Below are positions 16,202 through 25,186 of a DNA stretch of 64,000 nucleotides, piece after piece. The position numbers and the translations under genes are program-made. The first letter of the stretch is position 1, and each line of letters opens with the position of its first letter. The DNA comes from Homoserinibacter sp. YIM 151385 (lineage in GTDB: Bacteria > Actinomycetota > Actinomycetes > Actinomycetales > Microbacteriaceae), in the NCBI RefSeq assembly GCF_027912415.1, contig NZ_CP115175.1, positions 1,612,001 to 1,676,000 of the forward strand. Reading direction: 5' to 3'. The notes under the pieces were generated by a model. It saw nothing but the letters and a program-made list of their open reading frames with translations, was not told the origin of the DNA and did not search any database.

Positions 16202-16274
16202 AGCCGCCTGTGGGAATCGAACCCACGACCTTTTCATTACGAGTGAAACGCTCTACCGACTGAGCTAAGGCGGC
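16202..16274 (-). tRNA. trnT: tRNA-Thr (anticodon CGT)
   Basis: A 73-nt cloverleaf on the minus strand: acceptor GCCGCCT/AGGCGGC, D-arm GCTC...GAGC, anticodon stem TTTCA/TGAAA with loop CTCGTAA (anticodon CGT), T-arm GTGGG TTCGATT CCCAC, discriminator T. CCA is not encoded. It reads codon ACG. Confidence 0.97.
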
Positions 16275-16323
16275 GTGGCGCCGAGCTGATGGGCTCAGCG
16301 GCACGATTGACGATCATAGCCGA

Positions 16324-16968
16324 TCAGCGCGGGCTCGCCGCACCGAGGAGGGCGGCCGCATCGGCGAGGGCGTCGTGGATGAGGACCCCGAGTCCTTCGG
16401 GGTGGGATCCGTCAGCCCAGGTCACCCACGCGGCGCGCATCGCGCCGACGGCGACGAAGGTGACGAGGCGCGCCTCCTCGCGTTCCCGGTCGGTCTCCGC
16501 GGCGTCCACCGGGCGGGCGCGCTCGGCCCGGAGGCGGCGGGCGACGACGTGGACGAGCTCGTCCTCGAAGCTGCGCATCCCGGCCATGCGGAGCGCCATG
16601 ATCTGCGGGTTGGCTTTGACGAGCTCGCGCCGCTGCTGGACGAGCTCGAGGTCCTGGAGGTTCTGCTGCACGGCGTCGGCGAGCATGTCGCCGAGGTCGA
16701 GGAGCAGCGGCTGCCGGCCGTGGACGAAGCGCTCGAGGATCTCGGCCTCGGGGAGGTGCGGGGTGTCGCCGGCGAGCGCCGAGTCCTTGGAGGGGAAGTA
16801 GTTGAAGAAGGTCCGCGGCGAGACGTCGGCGCGGCCGGCGATGTCCTCGACGGTGACGCCGTCGATGCCGCGCTCGCGCACGAGCTGGATGGTGGCGAGC
16901 TGGATGGCGCGCCGGGTGGCGATCCGCTTGCGCTCGCGGAGCCCGATCGGCGCGTCGTCGTCAGTCAC
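16324..16968 (-). CDS. TetR-family transcriptional regulator
   Basis: 214 residues. The N-terminal helix-turn-helix (about 10-60) is classical: RKRIATRRAIQLATIQLV, VTVEDIAGRADVSPRTFFNYF, PSKDSALAG. The helical C-terminal ligand domain has no recognised effector. GTG start at 16968. A 5-bp inverted repeat (TGCAA-GT-TTGCA) lies 20-32 bp upstream and is a candidate operator for autoregulation. The neighbouring TAP-like hydrolase gene ends 48 bp upstream on the same strand, so read-through is possible. Confidence 0.92.
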   Translation of the reverse strand: MTDDDAPIGLRERKRIATRRAIQLATIQLVRERGIDGVTVEDIAGRADVSPRTFFNYFPSKDSALAGDTPHLPEAEILERFVHGRQPLLLDLGDMLADAVQQNLQDLELVQQRRELVKANPQIMALRMAGMRSFEDELVHVVARRLRAERARPVDAAETDREREEARLVTFVAVGAMRAAWVTWADGSHPEGLGVLIHDALADAAALLGAASPR

Positions 16969-16988
16969 GCGGATATTCTTTCACAGCC

Positions 16989-17000
16989 TGCAAGTTTGCA
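16989..17000. promoter_or_regulatory. Inverted repeat upstream of the TetR gene
   Basis: TGCAAGTTTGCA, arms of 5 bp around GT, in an AT-rich pocket just before the regulator's start. Candidate TetR operator; evidence is the symmetry and location only. Confidence 0.35.
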
Positions 17001-17016
17001 TCCGCGCACGGCCGGT

Positions 17017-18582
17017 TCAGCAGCGGGGGTCCGCCGCGGGGACCGTGCCGTCGATGAGGTAGTCGTCGACGGCGTCGTTCACGCAGGCGTTCGACTTGTT
17101 GTAGGCGGTGTGCCCTTCGCCCTCGTAGGTGACGAGGTGTCCGTTCTCGAGCTGCCCGGCGAGCCGCTCGGACCACACGTACGGCGTCGCCGGATCGTTC
17201 GTGGTGCCGACGACGAGGATGTCGGCGGAGCCGGCCGCGGCGATCGGCCCGCGCTCGCGAGTGCTCTGGAACGGCCACTGCGCGCAGCCCGTGCCGCCGT
17301 AGGTGAGCTGCGGTCCGAAGACAGGCGCCGCGTCGACGAGCGCCGCCGCCTTCTCCCGCATGGTCGCGGGGTCGTCGTCGCTCGTGTAGTCGAGGCAGTT
17401 GATGGCGATGAGCGCCTCGGTCGCGTTGCTCGCGTAGCGGCCCGAGGCATCCCGCTCGTAGTACTGGTCGGCGAGGTTGAAGGCGACCGTCGCATCCCCC
17501 GTCCGGACGCTCTCGAGCAGCGAGTCGAGGGCAGGCCAGCTCGTCGGGTTGTAGAGCGGCAGGATGATCGCGGTGAACATGGTGCCGCTGCCGAGCTCGC
17601 GCCCGTCGACGGAGCGGAGCGGGCTCCGGTCGAGGCGGTCGAGGATGCCGCGCGTCTCCTCCTGCGCGGCCTCGACGGTGCCGCGGAACGGGCAGCCCTC
17701 GCGCTCGAGGCAGTCCTCGAGGTAGGCGCGGTATGCGCTCTCGAAGCCGATCGCCTGCCTCAGCGAGACCTCGTCCTCGCTCGCCGCGGGGTCGAGGGCG
17801 CCGTCGAGCACGAGCCGGCCCGTCTTCTCCGGGAAGAGCTCGGCGTAGGTCGCGCCGAGGAAGGTGCCGTAGGAGTAGCCGAGGTAGCCGAGCGTCTCGT
17901 CGCCGAGGGCGGCGCGCAGCATGTCGAGGTCGCGCGCCGCGCTCTCGGTGTCGACGTGCTCGAGGAGGGGCCCCGTGTGCTCGAGGCAGGCCTCCCCGAA
18001 CTCTCGGTTGCTCTGCTCAGAGGCGGCGATCCAGGCGTCGCCGCCGCGCGGCGCATCGGGGACGTCGTACAGGTAGTGGTCGAGGGCGGCGTCGTCGTCC
18101 GCGCAGCTGACGGCACTCGACCGCCCGACGCCGCGCGGGTCGAAGCCGACGATGTCGTACGCCGACTGGAGGCGCTCGCTCGTCGCGTAGTCGACGTTCT
18201 CGAGCACGAAGTCGACGCCCGAGCCGCCCGGCCCGCCGGGGTTCACGAGGATCGAGCCCCGCGCCTCACCCGACTGGGCGGGCTGGCGCACGAGCGCGAG
18301 CTCGATGTCCTCGCCGTCGATCGACGCCCAGTCGAGCGGCGCGGTCGCGGTCGCGCACTGCATGCCGTCGCCGCATCCCTCCCATTCGAGGACCTGGTGA
18401 TAGTAGGGCTCGAGATCGGCGGCGACCTCCTCCCCCGTGGGCGTCGACGCGGGCTCCATGCGCGGCGCCTGGAACCAGGCCAGACAGCCGCTCAGGACGA
18501 GCGGCACCGCGGCGGCGACCGCGAGCGCGACGAGGATCCTGGCGCGCGCGCGGCGCGGTCCGCGCGGGCGCGAGGCGCTCAC
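17017..18582 (-). CDS. Lipoprotein alpha/beta hydrolase with TAP-like C-terminal domain (tripeptidyl aminopeptidase family)
   Basis: 521 residues. An N-terminal signal with lipobox (VPLVLSGC) indicates export and lipid anchoring. The alpha/beta hydrolase core has the oxyanion stretch ILVNPGGPGGSGVDF, DIVGFDPRGVGRSS, and the nucleophile elbow GYSYGTFLG (Ser of GxSxG). The TAP-like C-terminal domain contains the catalytic Asp in GTTNDPATPYVW and His in YEGEGHTAYN. Relatives (SlpD/E, Mycobacterium CaeA/Hip1) cleave peptides outside the cell. The GTG at 18582 is chosen because GGAGGAG precedes it and it overlaps the holB stop (GTGA). It is the last gene of the topA-tmk-holB run. Confidence 0.9.
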   Translation of the reverse strand: MSASRPRGPRRARARILVALAVAAAVPLVLSGCLAWFQAPRMEPASTPTGEEVAADLEPYYHQVLEWEGCGDGMQCATATAPLDWASIDGEDIELALVRQPAQSGEARGSILVNPGGPGGSGVDFVLENVDYATSERLQSAYDIVGFDPRGVGRSSAVSCADDDAALDHYLYDVPDAPRGGDAWIAASEQSNREFGEACLEHTGPLLEHVDTESAARDLDMLRAALGDETLGYLGYSYGTFLGATYAELFPEKTGRLVLDGALDPAASEDEVSLRQAIGFESAYRAYLEDCLEREGCPFRGTVEAAQEETRGILDRLDRSPLRSVDGRELGSGTMFTAIILPLYNPTSWPALDSLLESVRTGDATVAFNLADQYYERDASGRYASNATEALIAINCLDYTSDDDPATMREKAAALVDAAPVFGPQLTYGGTGCAQWPFQSTRERGPIAAAGSADILVVGTTNDPATPYVWSERLAGQLENGHLVTYEGEGHTAYNKSNACVNDAVDDYLIDGTVPAADPRC

Positions 18583-19733
18583 CGCGCTCCTCCGGGCTGT
18601 GCCTCGCGCACGCGGACGGCGCTCACGAGCGCCGCCTCGATCGCGAGGAGCGGCGCGACGTTGCCCTCGATCCGCGTGCGCGCCTCGGCGACGGCATCGA
18701 GGGTGGCGAGGGTCTGCGGTGCGTCGCCGAGCGCCGCGGCCTCCCGGATGCCGTCGGCGATCGCCGCGTTGACGAGCTCGCCGCCGACGCCGAGCTGGGT
18801 GACGAGCACGTCGCGGTAGAGGGAGAGGAGGTCGACGAGGATGCGGTCGAGGCCGTCGCGGAGGCTGCGGGTGGCGCGCCGCTTCTGATCCTCCTCGAGG
18901 TGCTTGAGCTGGGCGCGGAGCGCCGGGGGCACCGTGCCGCCGGGCTCGACGCCGAGGGACCTGAGCGCCTCCTCGCGCTCGACGGCATCCCGCTCCTCGG
19001 TGATGGCCTTCGCGTCGGCGGCGGCGATCTCGTGGAGCTCGGCGGCCGCCCGGACGGCGCCGCCGACGCTGCGGATGCCGAGTGCGGCCTGGAGCGTCCG
19101 CGAGCGGCGCTCTCGGGCGTCGGCGTCGGTCGCGAGGCGGTGCGCCATGCCGATGTGCGACTGGGCCTCGCGGGCCGCGGTCTCGGCGATCGCGGCCGGC
19201 ACGCCGTCGCGCTGCTCGAGGAGGGCGGCGACCTCGCGCACGGTCGGCACGCGGAGTCGGAGCGAGCGGACGCGCGAGCGGATCGTGGGGATGAGGTCGG
19301 CCTCGCTCGGCGCGCAGAGGATCCAGACGGTGCGCGGCGGCGGCTCCTCGAGCGCTTTGAGGAGGACGTTGGAGGTGCGCTCGGTCATGCGGTCCGCGTC
19401 CTCGATGACCATGACCCGGTAGCGGCCGGAGGAGGGCGAGAACTGGCTCTTCGCGACGAGCTGGCGCACCTCCTCGATCGCGATGATGACGCGCTCGGTG
19501 CTGAGGACGCCGAGGTCGGGGTGGGTGCGCGCGTGGACCTGCGCCTCGACGGCGGCGGGATCCTCGCCGTCTCGCGCGATGAGCGCGGCGGCGAAGGCGT
19601 AGGCGAGGTTGGAGCGCCCGGAGCCGGGCGGGCCGGTGATGAGCCAGGAGTGGGTCATGCCCTCGCCCCGCTCGGCTGCGGCCCGCACGGCGGCGACCGC
19701 GGCATCCTGCCCGACGACCTCGTCCCAGCCCAT
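18579..19733 (-). CDS. holB: DNA polymerase III delta' subunit
   Basis: 384 residues. Part of the clamp loader with delta and gamma/tau (dnaX is at 42.7 kb). AAA+ domain: Walker A GPPGSGRSNLAY, where the usual lysine is arginine; Walker B-like MVIEDADRM; sensor 1 ERTSNVLLKALEEPP; SRC-like IRSRVRSLRLR. Delta' is known to have lost ATPase activity, so the K-to-R change is expected. The zinc-binding cysteines of other clamp-loader subunits are absent here (the region reads VHARTHPDLGVLS). Translationally coupled: its ATG overlaps the tmk stop by one base (TGATG) and its own stop overlaps the next gene. Confidence 0.95.
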   Translation of the reverse strand: MGWDEVVGQDAAVAAVRAAAERGEGMTHSWLITGPPGSGRSNLAYAFAAALIARDGEDPAAVEAQVHARTHPDLGVLSTERVIIAIEEVRQLVAKSQFSPSSGRYRVMVIEDADRMTERTSNVLLKALEEPPPRTVWILCAPSEADLIPTIRSRVRSLRLRVPTVREVAALLEQRDGVPAAIAETAAREAQSHIGMAHRLATDADARERRSRTLQAALGIRSVGGAVRAAAELHEIAAADAKAITEERDAVEREEALRSLGVEPGGTVPPALRAQLKHLEEDQKRRATRSLRDGLDRILVDLLSLYRDVLVTQLGVGGELVNAAIADGIREAAALGDAPQTLATLDAVAEARTRIEGNVAPLLAIEAALVSAVRVREAQPGGAR

Positions 19734-20365
19734 CAGCGCGAGCCCGCCTCGAGCAGCTCGGCGACGCGGACGCGGATGCGCTCGGCGAGCACCTCGGGCG
19801 CCTCGCTCGCATCGAGCACGAGGAAGCGCCCGGGCTCCGCCTCGGCGAGCGCGAGGTAGGCGGCACGGACCCGCTCGTGGAAGTCCTGCTCCTCGGCCTC
19901 GAGCCGGTCGTACCGGGTGCGCGACGCGTCGAGCCGTTCGCGGCCGGCGGCGGGGTCGAGGTCGAGCAGGATGGTGAGGTCGGGCAGCAGGCCCTCGGCC
20001 GCCCAGAGCGAGAGGCGCCGCACCTCGTCGGCGTCGAGGACCCGGCCGGCGCCCTGGTAGGCGACGGAGGAGTCGAGGTAGCGGTCCTGGATGACGATCT
20101 CGCCCCGCTCGAGCGCCGGTCGCACGGCGGTCGCGATGTTGTGGGCGCGATCGGCCGCGTAGAGGAGCGCCTCGGCGCGCGGGGCCATGTACCCGCGACG
20201 GTGGAGGATGATCTCGCGAAGCTCGAGGCCGAGCTCGGTGCCGCCGGGCTCGCGCGCGTGCTCGACCGTGCGACCCTGCTCCTCGAGCCAGGCGGTGAGC
20301 CGCCGCGACTGCGTGGTCTTGCCGGAGCCGTCGCCGCCCTCGAGGGTGATGAAGAGCCCGGCCAT
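19733..20365 (-). CDS. tmk: Thymidylate kinase
   Basis: 210 residues. It phosphorylates dTMP to dTDP. P-loop EGGDGSGKTTQSRRL, the DRX/Arg motif REPGGTELGLELRE, LLYAADRAHNI, the DRYLDSSVAYQGAGR segment and the thymidine-site LLDLDPAAGRERL are all present. It lies 17 bp downstream of topA and overlaps holB by one base, so topA-tmk-holB-hydrolase forms one transcription unit for DNA replication with a passenger hydrolase. The start at 20365 gives the standard MAGLFITLEGGDG N-terminus. Confidence 0.96.
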   Translation of the reverse strand: MAGLFITLEGGDGSGKTTQSRRLTAWLEEQGRTVEHAREPGGTELGLELREIILHRRGYMAPRAEALLYAADRAHNIATAVRPALERGEIVIQDRYLDSSVAYQGAGRVLDADEVRRLSLWAAEGLLPDLTILLDLDPAAGRERLDASRTRYDRLEAEEQDFHERVRAAYLALAEAEPGRFLVLDASEAPEVLAERIRVRVAELLEAGSR

Positions 20366-20382
20366 GCGGTGCGCGGCTCCCG

Positions 20383-23070
20383 TCACTTCTTCTTCGCGGC
20401 GGTGCTGCGCTTCGCGGGCGCCTTCTTGGCGGGCGCCTTGCGCTTCACCGGCCCCTTCGCGCGCTTGTCGGCGAGCAGCTGGACGGCGCGGTCGAAGTCG
20501 ACCGCCTCGACGTCCTCGCCGCGCGGGATCGTCGCATTCGTGATCCCGTCGGTGACGTAGGGGCCGAAGCGGCCGTCGCGCACCCGGATCGGCTTGCCGC
20601 TCTCGGGGTCGGCGTCGAACTCCTTGAGGGCACTCGATGCGCGCTTCGCGCCGTACTTCGGCTGCGCGAGCAGCGCGAGGGCGCCGGCGAGGTCGAGCTC
20701 GAAGATCTGGTCCTCGCTCTCGAGGGAGCGCGTCTCGGAGCCCTTCTTGAGGTAGGCGCCGTAGCGGCCGTTCTGCGTGGTGATGTCGTCGCCCGACTCC
20801 GGATCCTGGCCGACGACGCGCGGCAGCGCGAGGAGGCGGATCGCGGTGTCGAAGTCGACCGTCGCCGGGTCCATGGACTTGAAGAGGGATGCGGTGCGCG
20901 GCTTCGGCGCGGCCTCCTTCTTCTTGCGGCTCGGCTTGGGCGCCTCCTCCGCGACCTCGGGCTCCGGCTCGAGCTCGGTGACGTAGGGGCCGAAGCGGCC
21001 GTCCTTCACGACGATCTGCTTGCCGCTGTCGGGGTCGGTGCCGAGCACCCGATCGCCGACGACGGGCGCGTCGATGAGCTCGCGCGCCTTCGCGGGCGTG
21101 AGCTCGTCGGGGGCCAGCTCCTCGGGGATGTTCACGCGCCGCGGGGTCTCGCCCTCGGGCGCCGGCACCTCGAGGTACGGGCCGTACTTCCCGATGCGGA
21201 GGGTGATGTCGTCGGCGATGCGGATCGAGTTGATGTCGCGCGCGTCGATCTCGCCGAGGTTGTCGATGACGTTGCGGAGGCCGCGGTGCCCGGCGCCGCC
21301 GAAGTAGAAGCCTTTCAGCCACTCGACGCGATCCTCGCCGCCGCCCGCGATGCGATCGAGGTCGTCCTCCATGCTCGCGGTGAAGTCGTACTGCACGAGG
21401 TCGCCGAAGTACTCCTCGAGGAGCCGGACGACGCTGAAGGCGATCCAGCTCGGCACGAGCGCGGTGCCGCGGGGGGTGACGTAGCCGCGGTCGACGATCG
21501 TCGAGATGATGGCCGCGTAGGTCGAGGGCCGCCCGATGCCGAGCTCCTCGAGCGTCTTGACGAGGCTCGCCTCCGTGTAGCGGGGCGGCGGGCTCGTCTC
21601 GTGCCCCTTGGCCTCCACCTCGCGGAGCACCAGGCTCTGGCCCTCGGCGAGCTGCGGCAGGCGCTCCTCGCGGGCCTCGGGGGCGCTTTCGCGCTCCTCG
21701 TCGCGACCCTCCTCGTAGGCGGCGAGGAAGCCGCGGAAGGTGATGACGGTGCCGGAGGCGGTCAGCTCGGCCTCGCCCGCGTCAGCCGTCTTCGCCTGGA
21801 TGGTGACGGTCGCGGTGGAGCCGCGCGCGTCGGCCATCTGCGAGGCGACGGTCCGCTTCCAGATGAGGTCGTAGAGCTTGAAGTCGTTGCCGCGCAGCGT
21901 GCCGCTGAGCTCGGACGGGGTCTTGAAGACGTCGCCCGCGGGGCGGATCGCCTCGTGCGCCTCCTGCGCGTTCTTGGACTTGCCGGCGTAGGCGCGCGGC
22001 TTCTCGGGCACGGTCTCCGCGCCGTAGAGGCGAGCGGCCTGCGAGCGCGCCGCGTCGATCGCCTGCTTCGAGAGCGAGGGCGAGTCGGTGCGCATGTAGG
22101 TGATGTGCCCGTTCTCGTAGAGGGCCTGCGCGACGCTCATGGTCTGGCGGGCGGAGAAGCGGAGCTTGCGGGCGGCCTCCTGCTGGAGCGTGGAGGTCGT
22201 GAAGGGCGCGGCCGGTCGGCGGGTGTAGGGCTTCGACTCGACGCTCGCGACGGTCACCGTGGTCGACTCGGCGCGGAGCGCGGACGCGAGCGTCTCGGCG
22301 GCCGCCTCGTCGAGGGCGACCGCGTCGCTCTTCAGCGCGCCGCGGTCGTCGAAGTCGCGACCGGTCGCGATGCGGCGCCCGTCGAGGCGCGCGAGACGCG
22401 CCTGGAACCCCGCCGCGCCCTCCTCGGCCGAGGTGCCGAGCTCGGTGGAGAGATCCCAGTAGACGGCGGAGACGAAGGCGAGGCGCTCGCGCTCGCGGTC
22501 GACGACGAGACGGGTCGCGGCGGACTGCACGCGCCCCGCGGAGAGGCCCGGCCCGACCTTGCGCCAGAGCACCGGCGAGACCTCGTAGCCGTAGAGGCGG
22601 TCGAGGATGCGGCGGGTCTCCTGCGCGTCGACGAGGGCCGTGTCGAGCTCGCGAGTGTTCTCCTGCGCGCGCTGGATGGCCTCCTTCGTGATCTCGTGGA
22701 AGACCATGCGCTTGACCGGCACCTTGGGCTTCAGCACCTCGAGGAGGTGCCACGCGATGGCTTCGCCCTCGCGGTCCTCATCCGTCGCGAGGTAGAGCTC
22801 GTCGGCCTCCTTCAGCGCCTTCTTGAGGTCGGTGACGGTGCGCTTCTTCTCGTCGCTCACGACGTAGTACGGCTGGAACCCGTTGTCGACATCGATCGAG
22901 AACTTGCCGAGCGAGCCCTTCTTGAGCTCGGCCGGGAGGTTCTTCGGCTCGACGAGGTCGCGGATGTGGCCGACGGAGGCCTGGACCTCGTAGCCGTCGC
23001 CGAGGTACTGGGCGATCGTCTTGGCCTTCGCCGGCGACTCGACGATGACGAGCTTCTTGGTGGCAGGCAC
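20383..23070 (-). CDS. topA: DNA topoisomerase I
   Basis: About 895 residues. Type IA topoisomerase that relaxes negative supercoils. Toprim domain (1-150) with KKLVIVESPAKAKTIAQYLG and the metal site LYLATDEDREGEAIAWHL. Catalytic tyrosine region in YENGHITYMRTDSPSLS (about 310). Zinc fingers are absent; instead there are C-terminal topo-repeat modules of the G-x-x-GRFGPYV type (at least four, for example KPIRVRDGRFGPYVTDG), followed by a basic tail KKAPAKRSTAAKKK, as usual for actinobacteria. GTG start at 23070 follows AAGAGGAGCGGG. A TATGGT box about 100 bp upstream may be its own promoter, separating it from the Tad genes. Confidence 0.96.
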   Translation of the reverse strand: MPATKKLVIVESPAKAKTIAQYLGDGYEVQASVGHIRDLVEPKNLPAELKKGSLGKFSIDVDNGFQPYYVVSDEKKRTVTDLKKALKEADELYLATDEDREGEAIAWHLLEVLKPKVPVKRMVFHEITKEAIQRAQENTRELDTALVDAQETRRILDRLYGYEVSPVLWRKVGPGLSAGRVQSAATRLVVDRERERLAFVSAVYWDLSTELGTSAEEGAAGFQARLARLDGRRIATGRDFDDRGALKSDAVALDEAAAETLASALRAESTTVTVASVESKPYTRRPAAPFTTSTLQQEAARKLRFSARQTMSVAQALYENGHITYMRTDSPSLSKQAIDAARSQAARLYGAETVPEKPRAYAGKSKNAQEAHEAIRPAGDVFKTPSELSGTLRGNDFKLYDLIWKRTVASQMADARGSTATVTIQAKTADAGEAELTASGTVITFRGFLAAYEEGRDEERESAPEAREERLPQLAEGQSLVLREVEAKGHETSPPPRYTEASLVKTLEELGIGRPSTYAAIISTIVDRGYVTPRGTALVPSWIAFSVVRLLEEYFGDLVQYDFTASMEDDLDRIAGGGEDRVEWLKGFYFGGAGHRGLRNVIDNLGEIDARDINSIRIADDITLRIGKYGPYLEVPAPEGETPRRVNIPEELAPDELTPAKARELIDAPVVGDRVLGTDPDSGKQIVVKDGRFGPYVTELEPEPEVAEEAPKPSRKKKEAAPKPRTASLFKSMDPATVDFDTAIRLLALPRVVGQDPESGDDITTQNGRYGAYLKKGSETRSLESEDQIFELDLAGALALLAQPKYGAKRASSALKEFDADPESGKPIRVRDGRFGPYVTDGITNATIPRGEDVEAVDFDRAVQLLADKRAKGPVKRKAPAKKAPAKRSTAAKKK

Positions 23071-23172
23071 CCCGCTCCTCTTCCTTGCGTAGAGGTGATC
23101 CCGCGGCGTCGAGGGCCGCTCGGGATGGACGAGTGGAGCGCGGAGCCCCGGCCTCATCGCGTTCCGAGGCAC

Positions 23173-23178
23173 ACCATA
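23173..23178 (-). promoter_or_regulatory. Possible topA -10 box
   Basis: TATGGT on the minus strand in the only AT-containing pocket of the 146-bp gap between the last Tad gene and topA. No convincing -35 was found. Confidence 0.25.
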
Positions 23179-23216
23179 CACAGTCGCGCCGTCAGTCTGC
23201 TCCGGCGCCGCGGCGC

Positions 23217-23531
23217 TCACGGCGCCTGCCCCGCGGTCGACCGCGCGCGGACCGCGAGGCCCGCGACGGCGCCCTCGACCAGCACGGTCGCGTCGACGCC
23301 GTCGACCCCGCACCCGAGCAGCCTGGCGCCGTTCGCGGCGGCGACCCGCGCCGCGAGCTCGCACGGCGCGCCGGCGACGAGGCCCGAGGCGCCGTCGGCC
23401 GCGGCGAGCGCGGCGGCGTCGGCGGCGCCGATGACACGCTGCCGCTCGGCGGAGACGGCGCCCGCACCCGTCACCGCGACGGCCCCGATGCCGAGCGCCG
23501 CGACGATCGCGGCGCTCGCGACGGCGCTCAT
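23217..23531 (-). CDS. TadE-like secretion-neighbourhood protein (Rv3654c-like)
   Basis: 104 residues. A hydrophobic N-terminal segment (MSAVASAAIVAALGIGAVAVTGAGAV in part) is followed by ADAAALAAADGASG, the short alpha-helical pattern of pseudopilin/TadE-neighbour proteins called helicase/secretion neighbourhood TadE-like. Two cysteines (GAPCELA, LLGCGV) may form a disulfide outside. It overlaps the TadE gene by ATGA and is the last gene of the Tad set. Likely a minor pilin or assembly factor. Confidence 0.75.
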   Translation of the reverse strand: MSAVASAAIVAALGIGAVAVTGAGAVSAERQRVIGAADAAALAAADGASGLVAGAPCELAARVAAANGARLLGCGVDGVDATVLVEGAVAGLAVRARSTAGQAP

Positions 23532-23896
23532 CGCCCCGCCTCGAGGGCGCAGCCGCGCGCGCTGAGCGGCACCGTCCGGAGGCCGAGCACGGGTGCCGCG
23601 ACCACGACCTCGACGCACTGCATCCCCCCGCCGGACGCCCCGCCGCGCACACTCGCTCCGGGCACGTGCCGCGCGGCGACCGCCGCCGCGTGCGCCGCAC
23701 CCTCGCCGCGCGCGAGGCTCCGTGCCGAGTCCGCGGCCGCATCCGCGAGCCGCACCCGGGTCGCCGCGAGCTGGAGTGCCGCGAGGACGACGACGAGCAG
23801 CGCCACCACCGCGGGCAGCACCACGGCGAGCTCGACGGTCGCGCTGCCGCGCTCGCCTCGCGCGCGGAGCCCCGCAACCCGTCTCCGGCGCGTCAT
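23528..23896 (-). CDS. TadE-family pseudopilin
   Basis: 122 residues. The N-terminal basic stretch and the conserved RGSATVELAVVLPAVVALLVVVL motif (about 15-38; Glu inside the hydrophobic helix) are the TadE signature. The periplasm-facing part starts QLAATRVRLADAAADSARSLARG. TadE proteins are minor pseudopilins processed by a TadV prepilin peptidase; no peptidase gene is in this window. It overlaps the DUF4244 gene and the next TadE-like gene by ATGA, so all three small genes are translationally coupled. Confidence 0.85.
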   Translation of the reverse strand: MTRRRRVAGLRARGERGSATVELAVVLPAVVALLVVVLAALQLAATRVRLADAAADSARSLARGEGAAHAAAVAARHVPGASVRGGASGGGMQCVEVVVAAPVLGLRTVPLSARGCALEAGR

Positions 23897-24117
23897 CCGG
23901 CGACGCTCAGCGCGCGGGTGACGAGGTCCGCGAGCGCGGCGCGGACCTCGCCCGAGCGCAGGATCGCGACGAGCAGCCCCGCGAAGCCGACGGCCGCCAT
24001 GATCGTGACCGCGTACTCGGCCGTCGCGGCGCCGCGCTCGTCGGCGGCCGCGGCGCCCAGAGCGCGAAGAGGCGGAAGGGTGCACCGGGCGCCGCCCGTG
24101 CGTCGTGCAGAGGTCAT
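23893..24117 (-). CDS. DUF4244 Flp-pilin-like protein
   Basis: 74 residues. After a 28-residue basic/hydrophilic N-terminus comes ERGAATAEYAVTIMAAVGFAG, the class of prepilin motif (Glu before Tyr in the start of the helix) found in Flp pilins and in DUF4244. It is the likely major pilin of this small Tad system. The ribosome site GAGGA is 7 nt before ATG. The 100-bp gap to tadB/C is the only real spacing in the cluster and could hold an mRNA processing site. Confidence 0.85.
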   Translation of the reverse strand: MTSARRTGGARCTLPPLRALGAAAADERGAATAEYAVTIMAAVGFAGLLVAILRSGEVRAALADLVTRALSVAG

Positions 24118-24217
24118 GTCGTTCCTCTTTCTCTTGATGGGGCGCCCGGTGCTGCATGCGAGCCTGCCGTGCCGGGAGCGCGGGCCGGGCCGCCGCCGGT
24201 CGAGTTGTGGATGCCGC

Positions 24218-25186
24218 TCACCAGAGCTCGCCTGTGGAGGAGAGGAGCGCGAGGACGACGGGGGCGACGCCCAGCGCGATGAACGACGGCAGCACGCAGA
24301 GCCCGAGCGGCAGCATGAGCCGCGCCCCGAGCTGCGCGGCGACGCCGCGAGCCCGCGAGCGGGCGCGGCGCCGCCCCGCGGCCGCCTCGCCGCGCAGCAG
24401 CGACCCGACCGGGATGCCGGCCGCGGCGGCGAGCTCCAGCAGCGCCTCGAGCTCGCGACGCTCGCCCTCGTCCGGCCCCGGCAGCCCCGCCTCGCGCAGC
24501 GTCGACGTCACACGGTCGGCGATCCGGTCGGGCGCAGCGCCCCCCGATGCCGCGATCGCCGCGAGCTCGAGCGGAAGTCCGGGCAATCCGGCCGACCGGC
24601 TCGCCTCGGCGACGAGCCGCGACATCCAGCCTCGGCCGGCGAGGAGGAGGCCGGAGCCCGCGAGCGCGCACGCCCAGCCGGCCGGGCCCGAGACGAGTGC
24701 GCCGAGCGCATCGATGCCGAGCGCGCCCGCGAGCAGCAGGCCGAGCGGCGGCATCGCGAGCACGATGCGCGCCGATGACCGCGGGCCGGCGAGCGCCGCC
24801 TCGATCTCGCGAGCCGCATCCCCCAGATCGCGCAGCGCCTCGGCGAGCGCCCGCAGCGAGGCGGCCATGGGCGCGCCGAGCTCGGCGACGAGCCGCCAGC
24901 ACGCCGCGAGCGGGAGCCAGTCGAGCCGCGAGAGCTCCCCCGCCGAGCCGGGCGCGACCGCCGCCTCGACGGCCGCGGGGATGCCGACCGGTGAGCGGAG
25001 TCCGGCCGCGACCTCGCGGGCCACGGCCGATCGCGTCGACGCCGCCGCGTGACCCCACGCCGAGACGGGCGCGATCCCCGCGTCGAGGAGGACCGCGAGC
25101 CGCTCGACGACCTCGGCCGCGGCATCGGCCTCCGCACCCCGCGGGGCGGCGCGACGACCCTGTCCGCGCCTCGACGCGCGGCTCAT
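24218..25186 (-). CDS. Type II secretion F-family protein, TadB and TadC halves in one chain
   Basis: 322 residues. Two F-domain-like helical segments, about 25-120 (EVVERLAVLLDAGIAPVSAWG) and about 190-295 (LPLELAAIAASGGAAPDRIAD), are separated by a pair of membrane helices (about 125-185), with a last membrane helix at the C-terminus (MLPLGLCVLPSFIALGVAPVVLALL). In mycobacteria the same cluster has separate TadB- and TadC-like genes (Rv3658c, Rv3657c), so this seems to be a shortened fusion. It forms the inner-membrane platform on which TadA acts. The start overlaps the tadA stop by ATGA. Confidence 0.85.
   Translation of the reverse strand: MSRASRRGQGRRAAPRGAEADAAAEVVERLAVLLDAGIAPVSAWGHAAASTRSAVAREVAAGLRSPVGIPAAVEAAVAPGSAGELSRLDWLPLAACWRLVAELGAPMAASLRALAEALRDLGDAAREIEAALAGPRSSARIVLAMPPLGLLLAGALGIDALGALVSGPAGWACALAGSGLLLAGRGWMSRLVAEASRSAGLPGLPLELAAIAASGGAAPDRIADRVTSTLREAGLPGPDEGERRELEALLELAAAAGIPVGSLLRGEAAAGRRRARSRARGVAAQLGARLMLPLGLCVLPSFIALGVAPVVLALLSSTGELW

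Noticed and set aside
16989-17000. LexA box near the TetR gene
   Set aside because: The palindrome TGCAA-GT-TTGCA lacks the GAAC/GTTC half-sites.
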